DNA of 64,000 nt from Mytilus galloprovincialis (GCF_965363235.1 NC_134843.1:95017795-95081794); one strand, 5' to 3'; positions 44,678-57,730 are shown, counted from the stretch's first letter. Program-made: numbers and translations. The notes: generated from the letters alone by a model not told the origin.

Positions 44678-45283
44678 CATAACCTTGTGGCTTTTATTAC
44701 AGCAATCATCATCCAGAGGCTTTATCAACATCCAGTTTATTCAATGATTCTCTTCAATGCATACCGTTTAATATAAGATGAGATATTTTTTAATCCAATG
44801 AAAGGGCCCAATGAAGAGCAAAGTAATCTATTATAATTATTTAGATAATTGACAGACTGGTTTTGATAATCATATATACATGATATATTACCGTATAAAT
44901 ACAGTTGTTAATATAAAATCGTTTAAAAAGTGTATTATTCAAGCCCCTAAATATCAAAATCTCAATAATTTTCCCCTTTTTGCCATGCGGGTGAGAGAAA
45001 ACCAAGTGACTGGTATGCATGTTTGCCACGGTTAAATTCATCACAGATATTTAAGTTATTGTCTTTCTTCTGTTTTCACTATATATTGAAAAAAATATAC
45101 TAAATTATTTAATGATTTATCATTTTTACTTATTCTACAAATCAATAACTATATTTTTTCCCATCACTTTATGAAATTAAATTACATCATGTGTGTCGAA
45201 AACTCTTTCATTAAATATAAGTAACAGTGACATAGTGTTATTTATATAGACTCTCTGCGGGTCAAAGGTTTTTTCACGTTTAC

Positions 45284-45515
45284 AATTAAGCAGATATATT
45301 TTAGGGTTATGTGGATAAAATAACTGATTGTATAAATAAACATGTGCATTACGTTCAATGTTTGTGTTTACTATGATATGAACCAATAACTAGTACAATG
45401 TGAGAGCAAGACGGAGTTAAATTTTAGGACAGTAAAAATGAAGTTTGTGTTCAAAATAGAGAAATTATAAGTTTGTCAATCAGATCTACTGTCAAGTGTT
45501 TACTCGTTACACAGA
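45284..45515 (+). promoter_or_regulatory. candidate promoter/leader of the transporter gene
   Basis: 'GATTGTATAAATAAACATGT' (about 45327-45347) contains a TATA-like TATAAATA and is conserved almost unchanged in the duplicate at 60246-60378. Its conservation with exon 1 suggests the duplicated block carried the promoter along. The function is inferred. Confidence 0.4.
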
Positions 45516-48500
45516 ATGTCAGTACAGTATACAGACAGGGGATTTGCTTGGGTGGTATTAGGGGGTAAGTTTATTCATACACCGGCCTTTTACTGATGCG
45601 GAGATGTACTCTGATCTTTGTGTCCGTCAGTATGATCAGTTTTTAATTTTTTGTTCCTTCCGTAGTTAGTATCCGCTAAACACGCATAATTAGGAGTACG
45701 ATATTTGCCGGATTGGAGACGGAATAAAGTGTCCAGGTAAGGTGATATACTGGCTCAGTCTTGTTTCATATTTATATATCACCAAGATTTTAGTAAATCT
45801 TCAAAGCATCAATACATGGAGTACAAGTGGTATATTGCATCTGACCGGAACGTTTGCCATATCTACAAAAGGAGCACAAATCTTGTTTCTAAACAACTGA
45901 CTGCATTTACATATAATTTTCACATTCTCTATTCTACCTCAAAATTATACCAATTCTATTTTATCCGAGTCCTCTTTTGAAAGTTTCACATAGCAATATA
46001 ATTGACATTAATTTACTATGTTTAAACAAATGTGGAGGTGGGATAAAAATTGGAAGCAGTGTTAGATTATCAGTGTATGGATAGTTTACTGTACATTGCT
46101 AATAATATATGAATACTGGTTCACAAGTCAATTGTTTATCATAAATAGACAGGAAATACGAGAAAATCTTTTAAATACCAGTATATATCCGCTTTATACC
46201 CATGTTACACGTTTTAAGCTTATCAAATGCATAATTAACTTGTTAAAGGGATAATGATAATATGACTAAAGCGGACAATCTCCAAACAACAGAGCACTAC
46301 ATGCAACATACCGATCAAATTGGACCCCAAAAGAAAGTTTCAAACAAAAATACGGGAAATTAAAATAACATATTATATATATAGAATTCAAAATAGAACA
46401 ATTCAACCTTATGGAAAAATTCACGAATTTCTTCCACCATTCTTCCACCATTAGAAATAGGTAAATGGCTATTATTCGTTGTCGATACGATTTTTGAAAG
46501 ACCCGTTTTGAAACGAATAAAAAATTGCAATGTTGTGGGTGTTTTCACGTACGGTAAAAAATATAAATGGGTAAAAATGCGATTTCGCCGAAAAACTTTA
46601 AAATTTACTACAATTCAGCCGTTTTGTGAAATTTCTTTGCATATGCTATGAAAAATAAACCATAGCTACTACTCAATATGATTATACGACAAATTGCCTA
46701 CAAAACTGTAGATTTTTCTGGTTTTATCTTGTAGCTTCGTTCCTAAATTTCTTTCTCATATCTGGAATAATGCGAACATTTGGAATTTTATATGCCGAAC
46801 TTCTCCAGACCTATGATAAAAGTGCTGGAAACACCGCCTTTCTAGGAAGTCTTCTGTTATTTGTAAACTCCATAGCCGGTAAGTATCGAAATATTGTTAC
46901 CTTAATGACTAATTGGTATTATAAATCTTGAAATATCATACAACATTACGATGGTAGCAGAAGGTTAGTGGATTTTGTGATTTCTCAATTAATTTATGAA
47001 ACTGATGCAGTGTTTGCACTAAACTATATTTTACTTTCAAAAATTAAACATTATTGGCCTTATGATGAATACGACCAATACCCGATATTTCTCGACATTT
47101 AACTGACCTTTTTTCTTATTAATCTGTAAGTTGGTGTCACCTGAATGGTTATTTTACAAAAGTCTTTCAATCTTTTCTATGAATAACTCAGTAACACAGC
47201 TTCGTTCGCGTACTTTGGGATTCTTTCAACCTTATATACATGTAGTCTTATTTTTAAACTACAGTGAAGGTAGATGGGATCTAAATAAAAATAATTTGCC
47301 AAAAATGTCGTTAACGTTATGCTTTTTTCTCAAAAACTTAATAAAAGGTATGTTCCCCTTAGTTATGTGTAGCACGTTGTACAGAATCGTCAGATTTTGT
47401 ATATATTTTTTTGGAAAATCCATTTTTGTGTGAAAGAACTAAAACAAAACGATATAACTTTAAGATAAAATATGATAATTTTTTTTTTCTATAATGGATG
47501 TGATGCTGCTTCTGGTGCATGGTCAATAATCACTAAACATACAGGTTTTGATATGTGACTACATGTATTATTAACTCAATTTACAATTTATGTTTTTTGT
47601 CAAACATATTTCTGTTTATTGTCTATTGCAATTGTGTGATAAAAAATCAATGTACTGATTATGCCCGTAATGGGTCCACTATTGGAAATAAAATATATCT
47701 ATCTATCTATCTATCTATCTATAGCTCTAATAATGTGGTTTCAGAAAATATAATATAAGTTGGGGTAATTAAACTCGTTCTTTTGCTTCAAATCAAAAAC
47801 ATGTAAACTTATAGCACATTCATTTATAAAAGTTAAATAATCTAGGAAGTCTTCTGTTATTTGTAAATTCAAAAGCCGGTAAGTATGGAAATATTATTGG
47901 TATATTAAATTCTCAAATATCATACAGTATTCATATATAGCAGCAGATTAGAGGATTTTGTGATTTCTAATTTAATTTATGAAACTGGCGCAGTGCTTGC
48001 ACTAAACTATATTTTACTTTAAAAATATTGAACATTATTGGCCTTATGAATAATACGATCAATAACCGATTTTTTTCGACATTTAACTTTCTTATTAATC
48101 TTGAAATAGGTGTCACCTAAGTGGTTATTTTACAAAAGTCTTTCAATCTTTTCTATAGATAACTCAGTAACACAGCTTCGTATGCGCACTTTGGGATTCT
48201 TAAAATCTTATAAACTTGTCTTATTTCTAAACTATAATTAAGGTAGATATATAGGGGGTCTTATTTTATAATTTGCAAAACATGTTGTTTACGTTATGCT
48301 TTTTTCCCCTAAAAAATTTAATAAAAGGTATGTATCCCTTAGCTATATATATACGTTACACTTTGTGCAGAATTGTTATTATTTATGGAAACTCATTTTT
48401 TGTGTGAAAGAACGAAAACAAAACGATATAAGTAACTTAAAATATAATAATATAGCTCTTATAATGTGGTTTTAGAAAACATCTATATTTCTAAAAGGAA

Positions 48501-51500
48501 GATATCAATATCATTGATTCGCAACTCCTCTAAAACCATTCAAAGTCGGAAATATTTGTGAAACGACGTATAAATTTAGTGTTTCGTACTTCCTAAATTT
48601 GTCTTTGGAATAATCTTTTTTTCTACAGAGAACGCCAAATATTTGGTCTAGTTTGATAGATCTTGTGAGAAAGCTGCGTACAATTGATTTATAGGTATAG
48701 AAAAAACATAAAAAGTGTCTCATTTATCCCCGATCTCCCCTACAGCTAAGTTAAAAAAGAAAAATGATTAAAAAAGTAGTGTTTTTTGTAATAAAAAAAA
48801 ACCACAAGCGTATTTATAAAATCACAGACATGTTCTTTTATCTTTAAGATGAAAAGTCTCACAAAATAATTTCCGTATTTTTCAAAATTTTCATATTGCA
48901 TTTAAGATTGGTTTCGGCTATTTTACAGTACCAGATGGCGGAAGGCAACTGATTTACCAAAAAGCAAATGCTCGAAATTCCAATTTTGTTAATGTAATAT
49001 ACTTTCTGTCTATCGGAAGAAATAACATAAATATGTGGTGCACACTGAATAATCTACGTCGCGGATAATTTCAAGTGTGCACCATATTTTTGATGTTATT
49101 TCGAATAAACAGAAAAAAATATAACAGTCATTCCTGATAATTTAATTGTAAATTTCATTTCACGACAAAAAACGTTGGTGACGTCACGGTCACATGATCA
49201 TATTATGCAATGAGCTGATAGATAAAACCACTGTCAGCCAATTCTAATTGAAGTTTTTTTCATGTATAAAAGAAATGCTCTACGAAGTAACAGTGTTCTC
49301 GGGCCTTATAATTTTGATTAATTTCATTACCTTGATGCCAAAACTTGTATCAACGTTTTGACCAATTTCCTGTCCTCTAAATACTCAAAAAGATAATCAA
49401 TTCTTACTTTTACATTGAACTAGTACACATTTTGTTTAGGGTCAGCTGAAGCCCGCTTCCAGATGTGGGATTTTCTCGCTGTGTTAAAGACCCATTGGTG
49501 GACTTCGGTTGTTTTCTGTTGTTAGGTTAGATTGTATTCCCCATTTCCATTCACAGTTTTATTACTTAAAAAATGAATATGTATCGTTTATTCCCTGTTT
49601 TTTAGTTGCTGCTGTAGTTGTTTATTATATATTTTATTTTCAGGTCCAATATCTGGACTGCTAAGCATGCATTTTTCATTTAAATGGTGTACTATTATTG
49701 GCGGCCTGGTTTCCTGCCTTGGTATGGTAACCAGTTTTATGACAAACAATATTGGTATGCTGTATCTCACGTATAGCTGTTTGTTAGGTAGATATATGTT
49801 TGATATAAATAAAGAAAATGTAAGGTAGTTGTCTAAGTGCTTGTGAGCACTGAAAGTTAAAGATTGCATCTATTTTGCAGTGTGAGCCAAAAAAATATCA
49901 CATACCGTATAGCTGCTTTAAAATGCCCCGACATGAAAAATATAAAACAATTCAATTGAGAAAACAATACGGCCTCATTTATAACAAAACAATTTACGAA
50001 AAACAAATATGACAAAAACCACTGAACAACAGACTCCTGACTTGGAACAGGTGCATACATATATAACGTGTTGGGGGTAAAGGGGGGGGGGTAAACATGT
50101 TTGTGAGTGCTGAAACCTCTCTAAAACCTGGAACAGTGGTGTAATTTAAGCGTAAGATATAAGAACAATCTATAAAAATCAGTTGAAAAGGATTACCTTA
50201 TCAGATCAATATTAAGCCGAAAAACGTCAAATAAAAGCACAGGATTCAAAAGGATGAAGCCAGTCCAATAAAGGTTTTGACTGCATGTATACCCCAAAAC
50301 GAGTTTTGATTGCATCAATACCCCAAAAAGCTATTAGGGAATTGGATAGTACCTATTTACTGCTCTATGCGTTTACATTATTTTATAATTAGCAAACAGT
50401 TCTTATATAATAAGACACTGTGTATTGCATATATCACACGCTTATGAAATGATACATGTTATAGTGTACTTATCCACGTTGTGATTATATATATATAAGT
50501 ATATAATTAGTACTGAGAGGAAACTTTGTTATTCCAGTCATTTCCAAAAAAATATTGTTCATGTCTTTTTATAATTCAGTCACGATAATTATAAAAAAAA
50601 CATTGTTTTTCCCATCAGGATATAAAACATTGTCTTTCTAGTCATGATAATAAGAATAATAAGAATAAGAATTTTATTAGTGTAAAATCCAAACAATAGG
50701 ATTGTTACTAAAATACATAAAAACAAACAAACAAACAGACAGACAGGCATATTAATTACAAAACATAGACATTAAACACTACAAACATGTATCATTGAAA
50801 GAAAGAAAATATATAGATTATTAATATTAATTATAATACTTTGACAGCATGATATGAAAAAATTGTAATTCCGGTCATGATATAAAAAAAAAGTAAAATC
50901 ACAAAAATACCGAACTCAGAGGAAAATCCAATTAAAAACATTGTAATTCCAGTCATAAGATAAAATCAGTGTAATTTCAGTCATAAGATAAACAAAAATG
51001 TAATTCCAGTCATAAGATAAAAACATTGTAATTCCAGTCATGATATGAAAAAAGAAGATGTGGTTTGATTGCCAATAAGACAACTTTTCACCAACAAAAT
51101 GACGGAGATGTAATCAACTGTAACTAAATTCAACTGGTAATTAAATTCCACACGCAAAATTCCGAAGATGGCATTACTTCGGATTCCATCATGGAAAAAT
51201 CTCAGAAGTACAGAAACTTTAAGAGATGATTACAGACGGAACCTGAAGCGGATCGTGACTTTTGCCATGAAAATATGAAAGGTTATGAGTGTTGTTTTAG
51301 TACACAATTCTCCATCAGCTCAACAGACAACAGCAAATATAGATAAAGACATCGTTTGCAGGTTTTAGTGAAGTTGTCTCTGATCACGCAACCAAAATTG
51401 ACCAAATCATAGATTAACAACTTTTCGTTTGGAGATCATTCCATTTGAAAAGTCCGACTGGCTAGGTAACCAATGGAATGTAAATATTATATTTCAATTA

Positions 51501-53941
51501 GAGAGTCATTAGACAGTGACATTTTGTGGAGAACCAATCAATCTTATTTACAGAAATTCAGAGAAGTACTAGAAAATATTGTCAGACAGATAAAGGAACG
51601 GTTTAAGATAGAAAATGAGTATCGGAAAATTTTTATTTGAGGGCAAAACAATAAATATTGTGACATGTCGTAAATTACACTCATCATGATTCTTACATGG
51701 ACATGAAATGTGTATGAGTATCATGTAAAGAAACTATTTATTTATTTTTAGGTGTAGGATTTGGACTATCTTACCCTCCGACTTTATCTATAATAAACTT
51801 TTATTTTGATAAGAGAAGAGCATTTGCTAACGGAATTCTTACTGCATCCTTTGGATTGTCAAGTTTGATATATCCTACATTGTACCGGAAGTTGATAGAC
51901 CATTATGGTATACATGGCGCTATGTTAATTCTTGGTGGTTTGTTACTGAACATTTGTGTTGGTGGAAGTTTCTTCCGACAGCCAAGGAGCTTCATGCGTC
52001 CAAGTGCTCCAATAAATAGTCCTGAAAGTAAAAAACTGTTATCGCACACAAATGAAGGGAGTAAAAACAAGAGTAAATTGACTTTTGCGATTGACAAAAT
52101 CCTTGATATGTTTAGAACATATTCTGTTGCTTTAAGAAACACATCCTTTTTATTATACTGTTTCGCCATGTCGTTTGCACTGGTTGGATACTCTTCAATC
52201 TTTATGATCCTTCCGCCACACATTGAAAGTCAGCAATTTACAAAAGACGACGCAGTTGTTGTTTTAACTGTAATTGGAGCTACGGAATTTGTTATTAGAT
52301 TTTTTTCCGGTATCATTATTGATAAACAATGGCTTAGCGTTCAAACGATGTTCATCTTGACAATGTTTACGGGTGGGATATGTGCTATTGCGGTGACATT
52401 TTTCCGGAGTATGCCTATCAATATCATATATGCAGTGACTGTAGGAATATTTCCTGGAATTTTACATTCATTAAGACCGTTACTAGTAGTCTCCTCATTG
52501 GGATTGAAGATTCTACCCATAGCGTATCCATTATCTACTTTGTTTTCTAATACAGCGTGTTTAATTGGGCAGCCTGGTCTAGGTAAGTATTTATTTATAA
52601 TTACTTTAACTCCAACCAACATGTATTTCTTGGTTGCTATGACGTCTGGCGGACTTTTTCATGACTTTGTAGAGCCGTGCTACATCAGAGCGCAAACCAG
52701 TAGTTTGAACTTTTTTTTACATGAAATATCACTGAAATGTTCATTTTCTGTAAATTTTCTGTTTATAAAATGTTGAAACACTCACGTTTTTCTTCGCATA
52801 GGTGCAGATTGCCTTAGCCCTGTTTGGCATAGTTTGGAATTTTCGGTTTTACATGTTCTTCAACTTCATATTTGATTTGGTCGTCCAACTGTTCGATTCG
52901 ATCGTCACTGACGAGTTTGATGGTGTGTCAAAATATAAGCCTGCATGGTATCTCTGATGGTTCTCTTAAAAACAAAAAATGGAAAATGCCGACATTGACT
53001 TAGGTTGGCACATTTTCAAGTAGATAAATCATACATCATTCGATTTCTTATAGATATCAGAAGATGTGATATGATTGCCAATGAGACAACTCTCCATTGA
53101 ATCAAGTAACACTTTAAAAGAGTAAACCATTATAGGTAAAAGTACGGTCTTCAACAAGGAGCCTTGGCTCACACTGAATAGTAAGCTATAAAGTGTTCCA
53201 AAAATGACTAGTGTAAAACCATTCAAATGGGAAAAACCAACTATCTAATCTAAATAACAAAGAAGAAACGAGAAACACTTATGAACCACATCAACAAACG
53301 ACAACTACTGGACATCATGCAGATTCATGACTTAGGACAGATGCACACAAATGTAGCGGGTTTAAACATTTTAATAGGTGCCAATCTTCACACGTATCTG
53401 AAACAACAGTGTAACATCACAACATAGAAAGACACACTGTAAAATATCAATTGAAATGGCTTAACTCAATCAAAATTCTACTTTTAAGGTGTGCAAGAAG
53501 CAATCTAGGACTACCCAAATAATACAGCATCTTATTGGCATTAAACCTGTAAATGCTCCGATTATCAAACTATTCGGACCATGTATCGATTACATGGATT
53601 TATATTACCAGAATTGTTTAACATTACTAAAATACTAGTTATAATGATATGATATGTTTAAAATTAAATCTTGATTGACCAATTGTTGAATACTTTATTA
53701 AGGATGGTTAGAAGATTATACTGGTAACTGGAATGTTTCATTTTATACAATTGGTGGGCTATTTTTTGCGTCATCGCTTTGTGTGTTAATTGAACGGATG
53801 TTAGTTAAAGAAACACAGAACGAAGAAATTGTTATAAAGACAGACGATGACGTCGTTGAAGTTACGAAAACAAACCAGAACAACATGGAAAATAAAGATC
53901 GCGATGATGTTAAAACAAGTCTTGTGATCAAGTGCCCATAA
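45516..53941 (+). CDS. monocarboxylate transporter (SLC16/MCT family), 5 exons
   Basis: Exons 45516-45564, 46735-46878, 49644-49787, 51752-52582, 53703-53941. All are GT-AG with consistent phase (every intron falls after the first base of a glycine codon or equivalent), giving 468 residues. The MCT signature in helix 1 is YTDRGFAWVV; the second family motif before helix 5 is INFYFDKRRAFANG. Both are textbook SLC16 positions. Twelve membrane helices are predicted by eye: six in residues 10-185, a hydrophilic loop at about 187-230 (RQPRSFMRPSAPINSPESKK), six in 230-420, then an acidic-basic cytosolic tail ending VIKCP. GWLEDYTGNWNVSFYTIGG is the usual helix 11-12 region. The arginine in FVIRFFSGIIID matches the conserved helix 8 charge. 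Family members move lactate, pyruvate, ketone bodies or other small solutes at the plasma membrane; the substrate cannot be told. A poly(A) signal AATAAA lies near 54172. Confidence 0.93.
46841..48490 (+). repeat. segmental duplication spanning the end of transporter exon 2
   Basis: 46841-47755 (last 38 bases of exon 2, donor and intron 2) is repeated at 47841-48490, exactly 1000 bp downstream at the 5' boundary ('TCTAGGAAGTCTTCTGTTAT'). The second copy keeps the donor GGTAAGTATGG but reads AATTCAAAAGCC for AACTCCATAGCC and lacks any acceptor, so it is non-functional. The first copy has an extra insert at about 47480-47725. Confidence 0.88.
47490..47725 (+). mobile_element. truncated LINE-like 3' end with (ATCT)n tail
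   Basis: 'GTACTGATTATGCCCGTAAT', 'GGGTCCACTATTGGAAATAA' and 'AATATATCTATCTATC' form a non-LTR retrotransposon-like 3' UTR with poly(A)-signal-like AATAAA and a short tandem tail. It is present in one copy of the intron 2 duplication and absent from the other. Confidence 0.55.
49005..49115. repeat. imperfect palindrome in transporter intron 2
   Basis: 'CTGTCTATCGGAAGAAATAA', 'CATAAATATGTGGTGCACAC' is mirrored by 'GTGTGCACCATATTTTTGAT', 'GTTATTTCGAATAAACAG' around a 25-base loop. It looks like the core of a MITE. Confidence 0.65.
49432..49560 (+). repeat. dispersed repeat, family C fragment
   Basis: 'TTAGGGTCAGCTGAAGCCCG', 'GGGATTTTCTCGCTGTGTT' and 'TTCCCCATTTCCATTC'. In transporter intron 2. 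Confidence 0.75.
49890..50345 (-). repeat. dispersed repeat, family B copy
   Basis: 'ACAGACTCCTGACTTGGAAC', 'GGTAAACATGTTTGTGAG' and 'TCTATAAAAATCAGTTGAAA' give the reverse complement of the family B middle and 5' part. In transporter intron 3. Confidence 0.7.
50640..50760 (-). repeat. possible LINE 3' end with simple tail
   Basis: On the minus strand 'TAGTAACAATCCTATTG', 'GGATTTTACACTAATAAAAT' and 'TCTTATTCTTATTATT' give an AATAAA-type signal and an AT-rich simple tail. Only a 3' end is visible. Confidence 0.35.
50858..51045 (+). repeat. short tandem repeat 'TGTAATTCCAGTCATAAGAT'
   Basis: Five to six units of about 28-35 bp in transporter intron 3, directly followed by a short minus-strand family B end (51046-51080). 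Confidence 0.75.
52795..52965 (+). repeat. dispersed repeat, diverged family A
   Basis: 'GATTGCCTTAGCCCTGTTTG', 'TTCTTCAACTTCATATTTGA' and 'GATCGTCACTGACGAGTTTG' parallel 39160-39290. In transporter intron 4. Confidence 0.6.
53052..53470 (-). repeat. dispersed repeat, family B variant
   Basis: 'GAAGATGTGATATGATTGCC', 'AATGAGACAACTCTCCATTG', 'GTACGGTCTTCAACAAGGAG' and 'CATCAACAAACGACAACTAC'. It is the minus-strand counterpart of 4630-4985. In transporter intron 4. Confidence 0.8.
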
Positions 53942-54544
53942 TCAACTGAGCTTTGCATGAAGTTCAAATACGTCGCTTGCATGTAGTATGGTGAACATGC
54001 ATTCGGAATTGAGCAGATGAGTTATTTCAAATCGCCTGCATATATCAGAACAGTCCTGTCCTTCAAACGTTACTGATAATAGTACTGACAGAAATACTCA
54101 TTTATTCTTCTGACCGTCATAGAATTGTTCTTTACTTTTAATGTTTAAAGGAATTTGTAAATCAGGCATTTTTAATAAAGGCATATTTAAAGTAGGTTCT
54201 TTGTGTTTAACAGAATGTCTACAGAAACAGTATTGTATTTTCTACATAAAACCACAGGTACAGGAAAGTTTTACAAACAGTAAGGTGACGGATACTCAGT
54301 TTTCAGCAATATTTTCAATAGGGCGTCTTCGTGTTTTAATCATTGTTTACCACTTTCTACCAATTTACTCAGAACTTGATCCAAAAAATTAACCACGACC
54401 CAAACAATCAGTGCGTGGGCGAGGACTGTTTTATCAAAACGATTTATTTAAGTTTTCATTAAAAAAAACCTTAAACTCCCTCGTGTAACATCCTGATGGG
54501 TCATATTTAGACTTTGTGTTTCCCTTTTTATCTTACATGACTTC

Positions 54545-55470
54545 AAGGGTCAAGTGAGCTTTTCTCATCACTTGGCGTCCGTCGTCCACCGTCGTCGTCG
54601 TTGTCTGTTTACTTTTACAAAAATCTCCTCTGAAACTACTGGACCAAATTTAACCAAACTTTGCCACAATCGTCACTAGTGTATCTAGTTTACAAAATGT
54701 GTCCGATGACCCGCCTGCTAGCTACTGGCCGAAATGACTAAAGCATTTAGAGCAAATCTGACATGTGGTAATCATGTTCATCAGGTTAAGATTTATCCGC
54801 CTCGAAATTTTCAGACAAATCCAACAACCCATTGTTGGTTTGCTGCCCCTAAATTGGAAATTTTAAGGAAATTTTGCAGTTTTTGTTATGATCTTGAAAA
54901 TTGTTATAGATAAGGATAAACTGTAAACAGTAATAATGTTCAGCAAAGTTAGATCTATAAATAAGTCAACATAACCAAAATTGTCAGTCGACCCCGTAAT
55001 GGTTTATTGCCCTTTACATTCGTCACAACTCGGCCGATTCCGTGACTCAGACGGAGATCATCGGAGTCACCCGAGGCCGGATTGCCGATTGTGCACTTTA
55101 TTACAGTCATTCTTTAATCATCATTAGGGTATCTAGTTTTAAAAATGTGTCCTATGACCCCGCTTTACAACCAACATGGCGGACATGGCTAAAAATAGAA
55201 CATGGGGTAAAATGCAGTTTTTGGTTTAAATCTCTGAAACTAAAGCATTAAGATCAAATTTGACAGGTGGCAAAGTGTTCATCGGATTAAGATTTATCTG
55301 CCCTGAAATTTTCAAGCAAGTCCTACAACCCGTTGTTGGGTTGCTTCCCCTTGAGTTAGTAATTTGAGTTAATCTAATACTATTAATTATGATTTTTATA
55401 ACCTTATTTTACATGGTTTCTAAAGCTTCAGTAAATACAGGTGAGTGACACAGGTTCTTGAGAGCCTCTA
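54545..55470 (+). repeat. dispersed repeat, family E, internally duplicated
   Basis: It starts 'GTCAAGTGAGCTTTTCTCAT', 'CACTTGGCGTCCGTCGTC'. Two parallel segments ('GTATCTAGTTTACAAAATGT' at 54679 and 'GTATCTAGTTTTAAAAATGT' at 55130; 'CATCAGGTTAAGATTTATC' and 'CATCGGATTAAGATTTATC') show an internal 450-bp duplication. It ends 'GGTTCTTGAGAGCCTCTAG'. No intact frame. Confidence 0.75.
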
Positions 55471-55650
55471 GTTTTATTACTCCTTGTGCGTCGTAACTAC
55501 AATCCCCTTCCCTTTCATAAATGTGATCTACCGAATTAGACTATTTACCGGATTTCTTTTATCTCGTAAGCAACACGACGGGTGCCACATGTGGAGCAGG
55601 ATCTGCTTACCTTCCGGAGCACCTGAGATCACCCCTAGTTTTTGAATTAC
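55470..55650 (+). repeat. dispersed repeat fragment, family F
   Basis: 'GCAACACGACGGGTGCCACA', 'TGTGGAGCAGGATCTGCTTA' and 'CCGGAGCACCTGAGATCACC'. It is GC-rich relative to its surroundings. I recognise it as a common mussel repeat; only one copy is here. Confidence 0.45.
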
Positions 55651-55726
55651 ATAATGTTTTCATGTTCCTAGCTAAAAAATGTAATTTAAATTATAAGTAT
55701 TGAATGCTTCTTTTTTTAACTTCATA

Positions 55727-55818
55727 GGGTTGTAAAAGCGTTGACCGTGCGTACATTTTTAGAATGAAGCGCTATCGCGCTTCATACAAAATGTACTTCG
55801 GTCAACGCTTTTACACCC
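55727..55818. mobile_element. near-perfect 92-bp palindrome (hairpin MITE)
   Basis: 'GGGTTGTAAAAGCGTTGACC' and 'ATGAAGCGC' on the left face 'GCGCTTCAT' and 'GGTCAACGCTTTTACACCC' on the right with only a four-base turn. As RNA or single-stranded DNA it would form a very stable cruciform. Just upstream, 'TATTGAATGCTTCTTTTT' recurs at 57860. Confidence 0.8.
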
Positions 55819-55906
55819 AAATAATTACATTAGATGTATGTTTCATTATGATACTGTATTCTTATTGGCTAACAGCACATCACGTGTTATTCCGTAAGCA
55901 ATTGCA

Positions 55907-57730
55907 GAGGGGGGGGGGGGGGGGCAAGGGGTTTAACTGTTATGCTGTTATGGGGCATTTTAATTCTTTGTTATCTGTTATTCTGAAAATATATTTACTG
56001 TTAGCTGTTATTGTCTTATTCTTTGTTATCTGTTATAGGACTATTATCTATTTTGTTATCTGTTATTGTGAGAATCTATTTGCTGTTAACTGTTATTGAA
56101 AATTGGAATGTTAGCATTTTGACAGCCAATCTTCCGTCGAAATTGAAGATAATTGAAAATTGTGATTTGAATGGATAATAGTCTCATTGGCACGCTTACC
56201 GCATCTTTTAACAATGTATATCTATTGGGGTCTTTCTACTGGTAATATCGGGTGGACCTGTATTTGCAATAGAATTTCAGTAACATACATCTGACACATA
56301 AACATATAAAATCAATTGGACCCAGGACCATTCCAGTATATATTATTATTTTCCTTTGTAATAAATTCCATTGTCTGTGAACATGTAGCAGTTTGTACAA
56401 ATTATAATTCACTTATTACTTGTACAATAACTTATAGTATGGATTTTGTTATATAAAAGGCATTGGTACTCCCTATAGATTTTTTTATTCAATGACCACA
56501 TAATAATCTTTATGTTGTACTATTGTCCCTGATTTGGGGAGGATTGGACACCAACTAGCATGCTAAAGTTGACGCAGTCACATTCTGTATGTGCCTATTT
56601 CCAAGTCAGGAGCCTGGATTCAGTGGTTGTAGTTTGTTACTGTGTTACTAAGTTTCTCGTTCACTATTTTGTGGATAAATTAGGCAGTTAGTTTTCTCCT
56701 TTGAATTGTTTTACATTACTAAGTGGTGTTGGTTTGAATTATGGCTTTGGGAATTATACAACATCTTTTTCTTTTAGCATTTATTTATATTATAAGTGCT
56801 ACTCCCTCTCTTTTCATTTACATGAAAGAGAATCATGATCACCATATTTTTAAAAGCTTTTTAGCTGCTTCACATGGCGAAAATTGAAGCTCAGAAACCA
56901 TTGATGCAAATACAGATGTGTCTTTAGTTTAATTTTTCGACAAATACCCTTTTTAAAATCCTTCAGCTTCTCCATTGCTGTACCCAAATTTTCCATATAT
57001 TATAATTTCACATTATAAGATACATGATTGGTTTTTCACTTGGTGTCATCCAAATTTTTACTAGGTCCAATTTCTATTATACTATCAGAATTGTCACTTG
57101 AGTCAATTTCTATTATCAGAATAACCACAACTGGCATGCATGTTTCAGTTACATGTCCTGTCTCCACTGATCTGGGTATTTTTGTATTTTGTAAGTTTTA
57201 TCATGAGGTCATTAAATAAAAAAAATGTATTGTGCATGAATGTTTTTTTTTATTACTTGTAAAGTATATATATTGCTTTTCAGAAAAAAAATAATCTAAA
57301 AATCAAATTGATAATAAAGTGTCACTGGCTGCACTATGCACTATTTTCAAAAATTAAATAAAAAAATCTAAATCATTAAAAATTGATCCCTCAAATGCCC
57401 TAGATTAAAAATATCCCTATATCAAAAACAGAAACTAGTAATTTCGTTCGGAAAAATTCAACATCCAAGTTACGGAAAAAAAATCAACCAAGGCAGAACT
57501 GCCTCAACGGCCGAAACGTCTTGTTTGCACAAATTTTCTAGGTCCATACCACAAGTTATATACTAAGATCTACGAGTCATCTACTGGATTGGTCTTTGAC
57601 AGATTTATTTTCATATTGCATTACTGTTATCTGTTATTATCCCTTTTCAATTCCTTGTTATCTGTTTTTCACCAAATCAATTCACTGTTTTGCTGTTATG
57701 GGGACCCCCCTTGCCCCCCCCCCCCCCCAT
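55907..57730. mobile_element. possible element bounded by G-tract/C-tract inverted repeats
   Basis: The left end has about 16 G followed by GCAAGGGG, then 'CTGTTATGCTGTTATGGGG'. The right end has 'CTGTTTTGCTGTTATGGGG', 'ACCCCCCTTGC' then about 17 C. The G/C tracts and 'GCAAGG'/'CCTTGC' are inverted, while the 'CTGTTATCTGTTATT' repeats are direct. A family B fragment (56505-56770) lies inside. Boundaries are provisional. Confidence 0.35.
56505..56770 (+). repeat. dispersed repeat, family B fragment
   Basis: 'TTATGTTGTACTATTGTCCC', 'TTCCAAGTCAGGAGCCTGG' and 'TTCAGTGGTTGTAGTTTGTT'. Confidence 0.75.

Noticed and set aside
52583-52776. Extension of the transporter frame beyond 52582
   Set aside because: It reads through a GTAAGT donor into intron sequence; the exon at 53703 restores the SLC16 C-terminus.
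55764-56099. 111-codon frame
   Set aside because: It starts inside the palindrome and runs through a poly-G tract and TGTTATC repeats.
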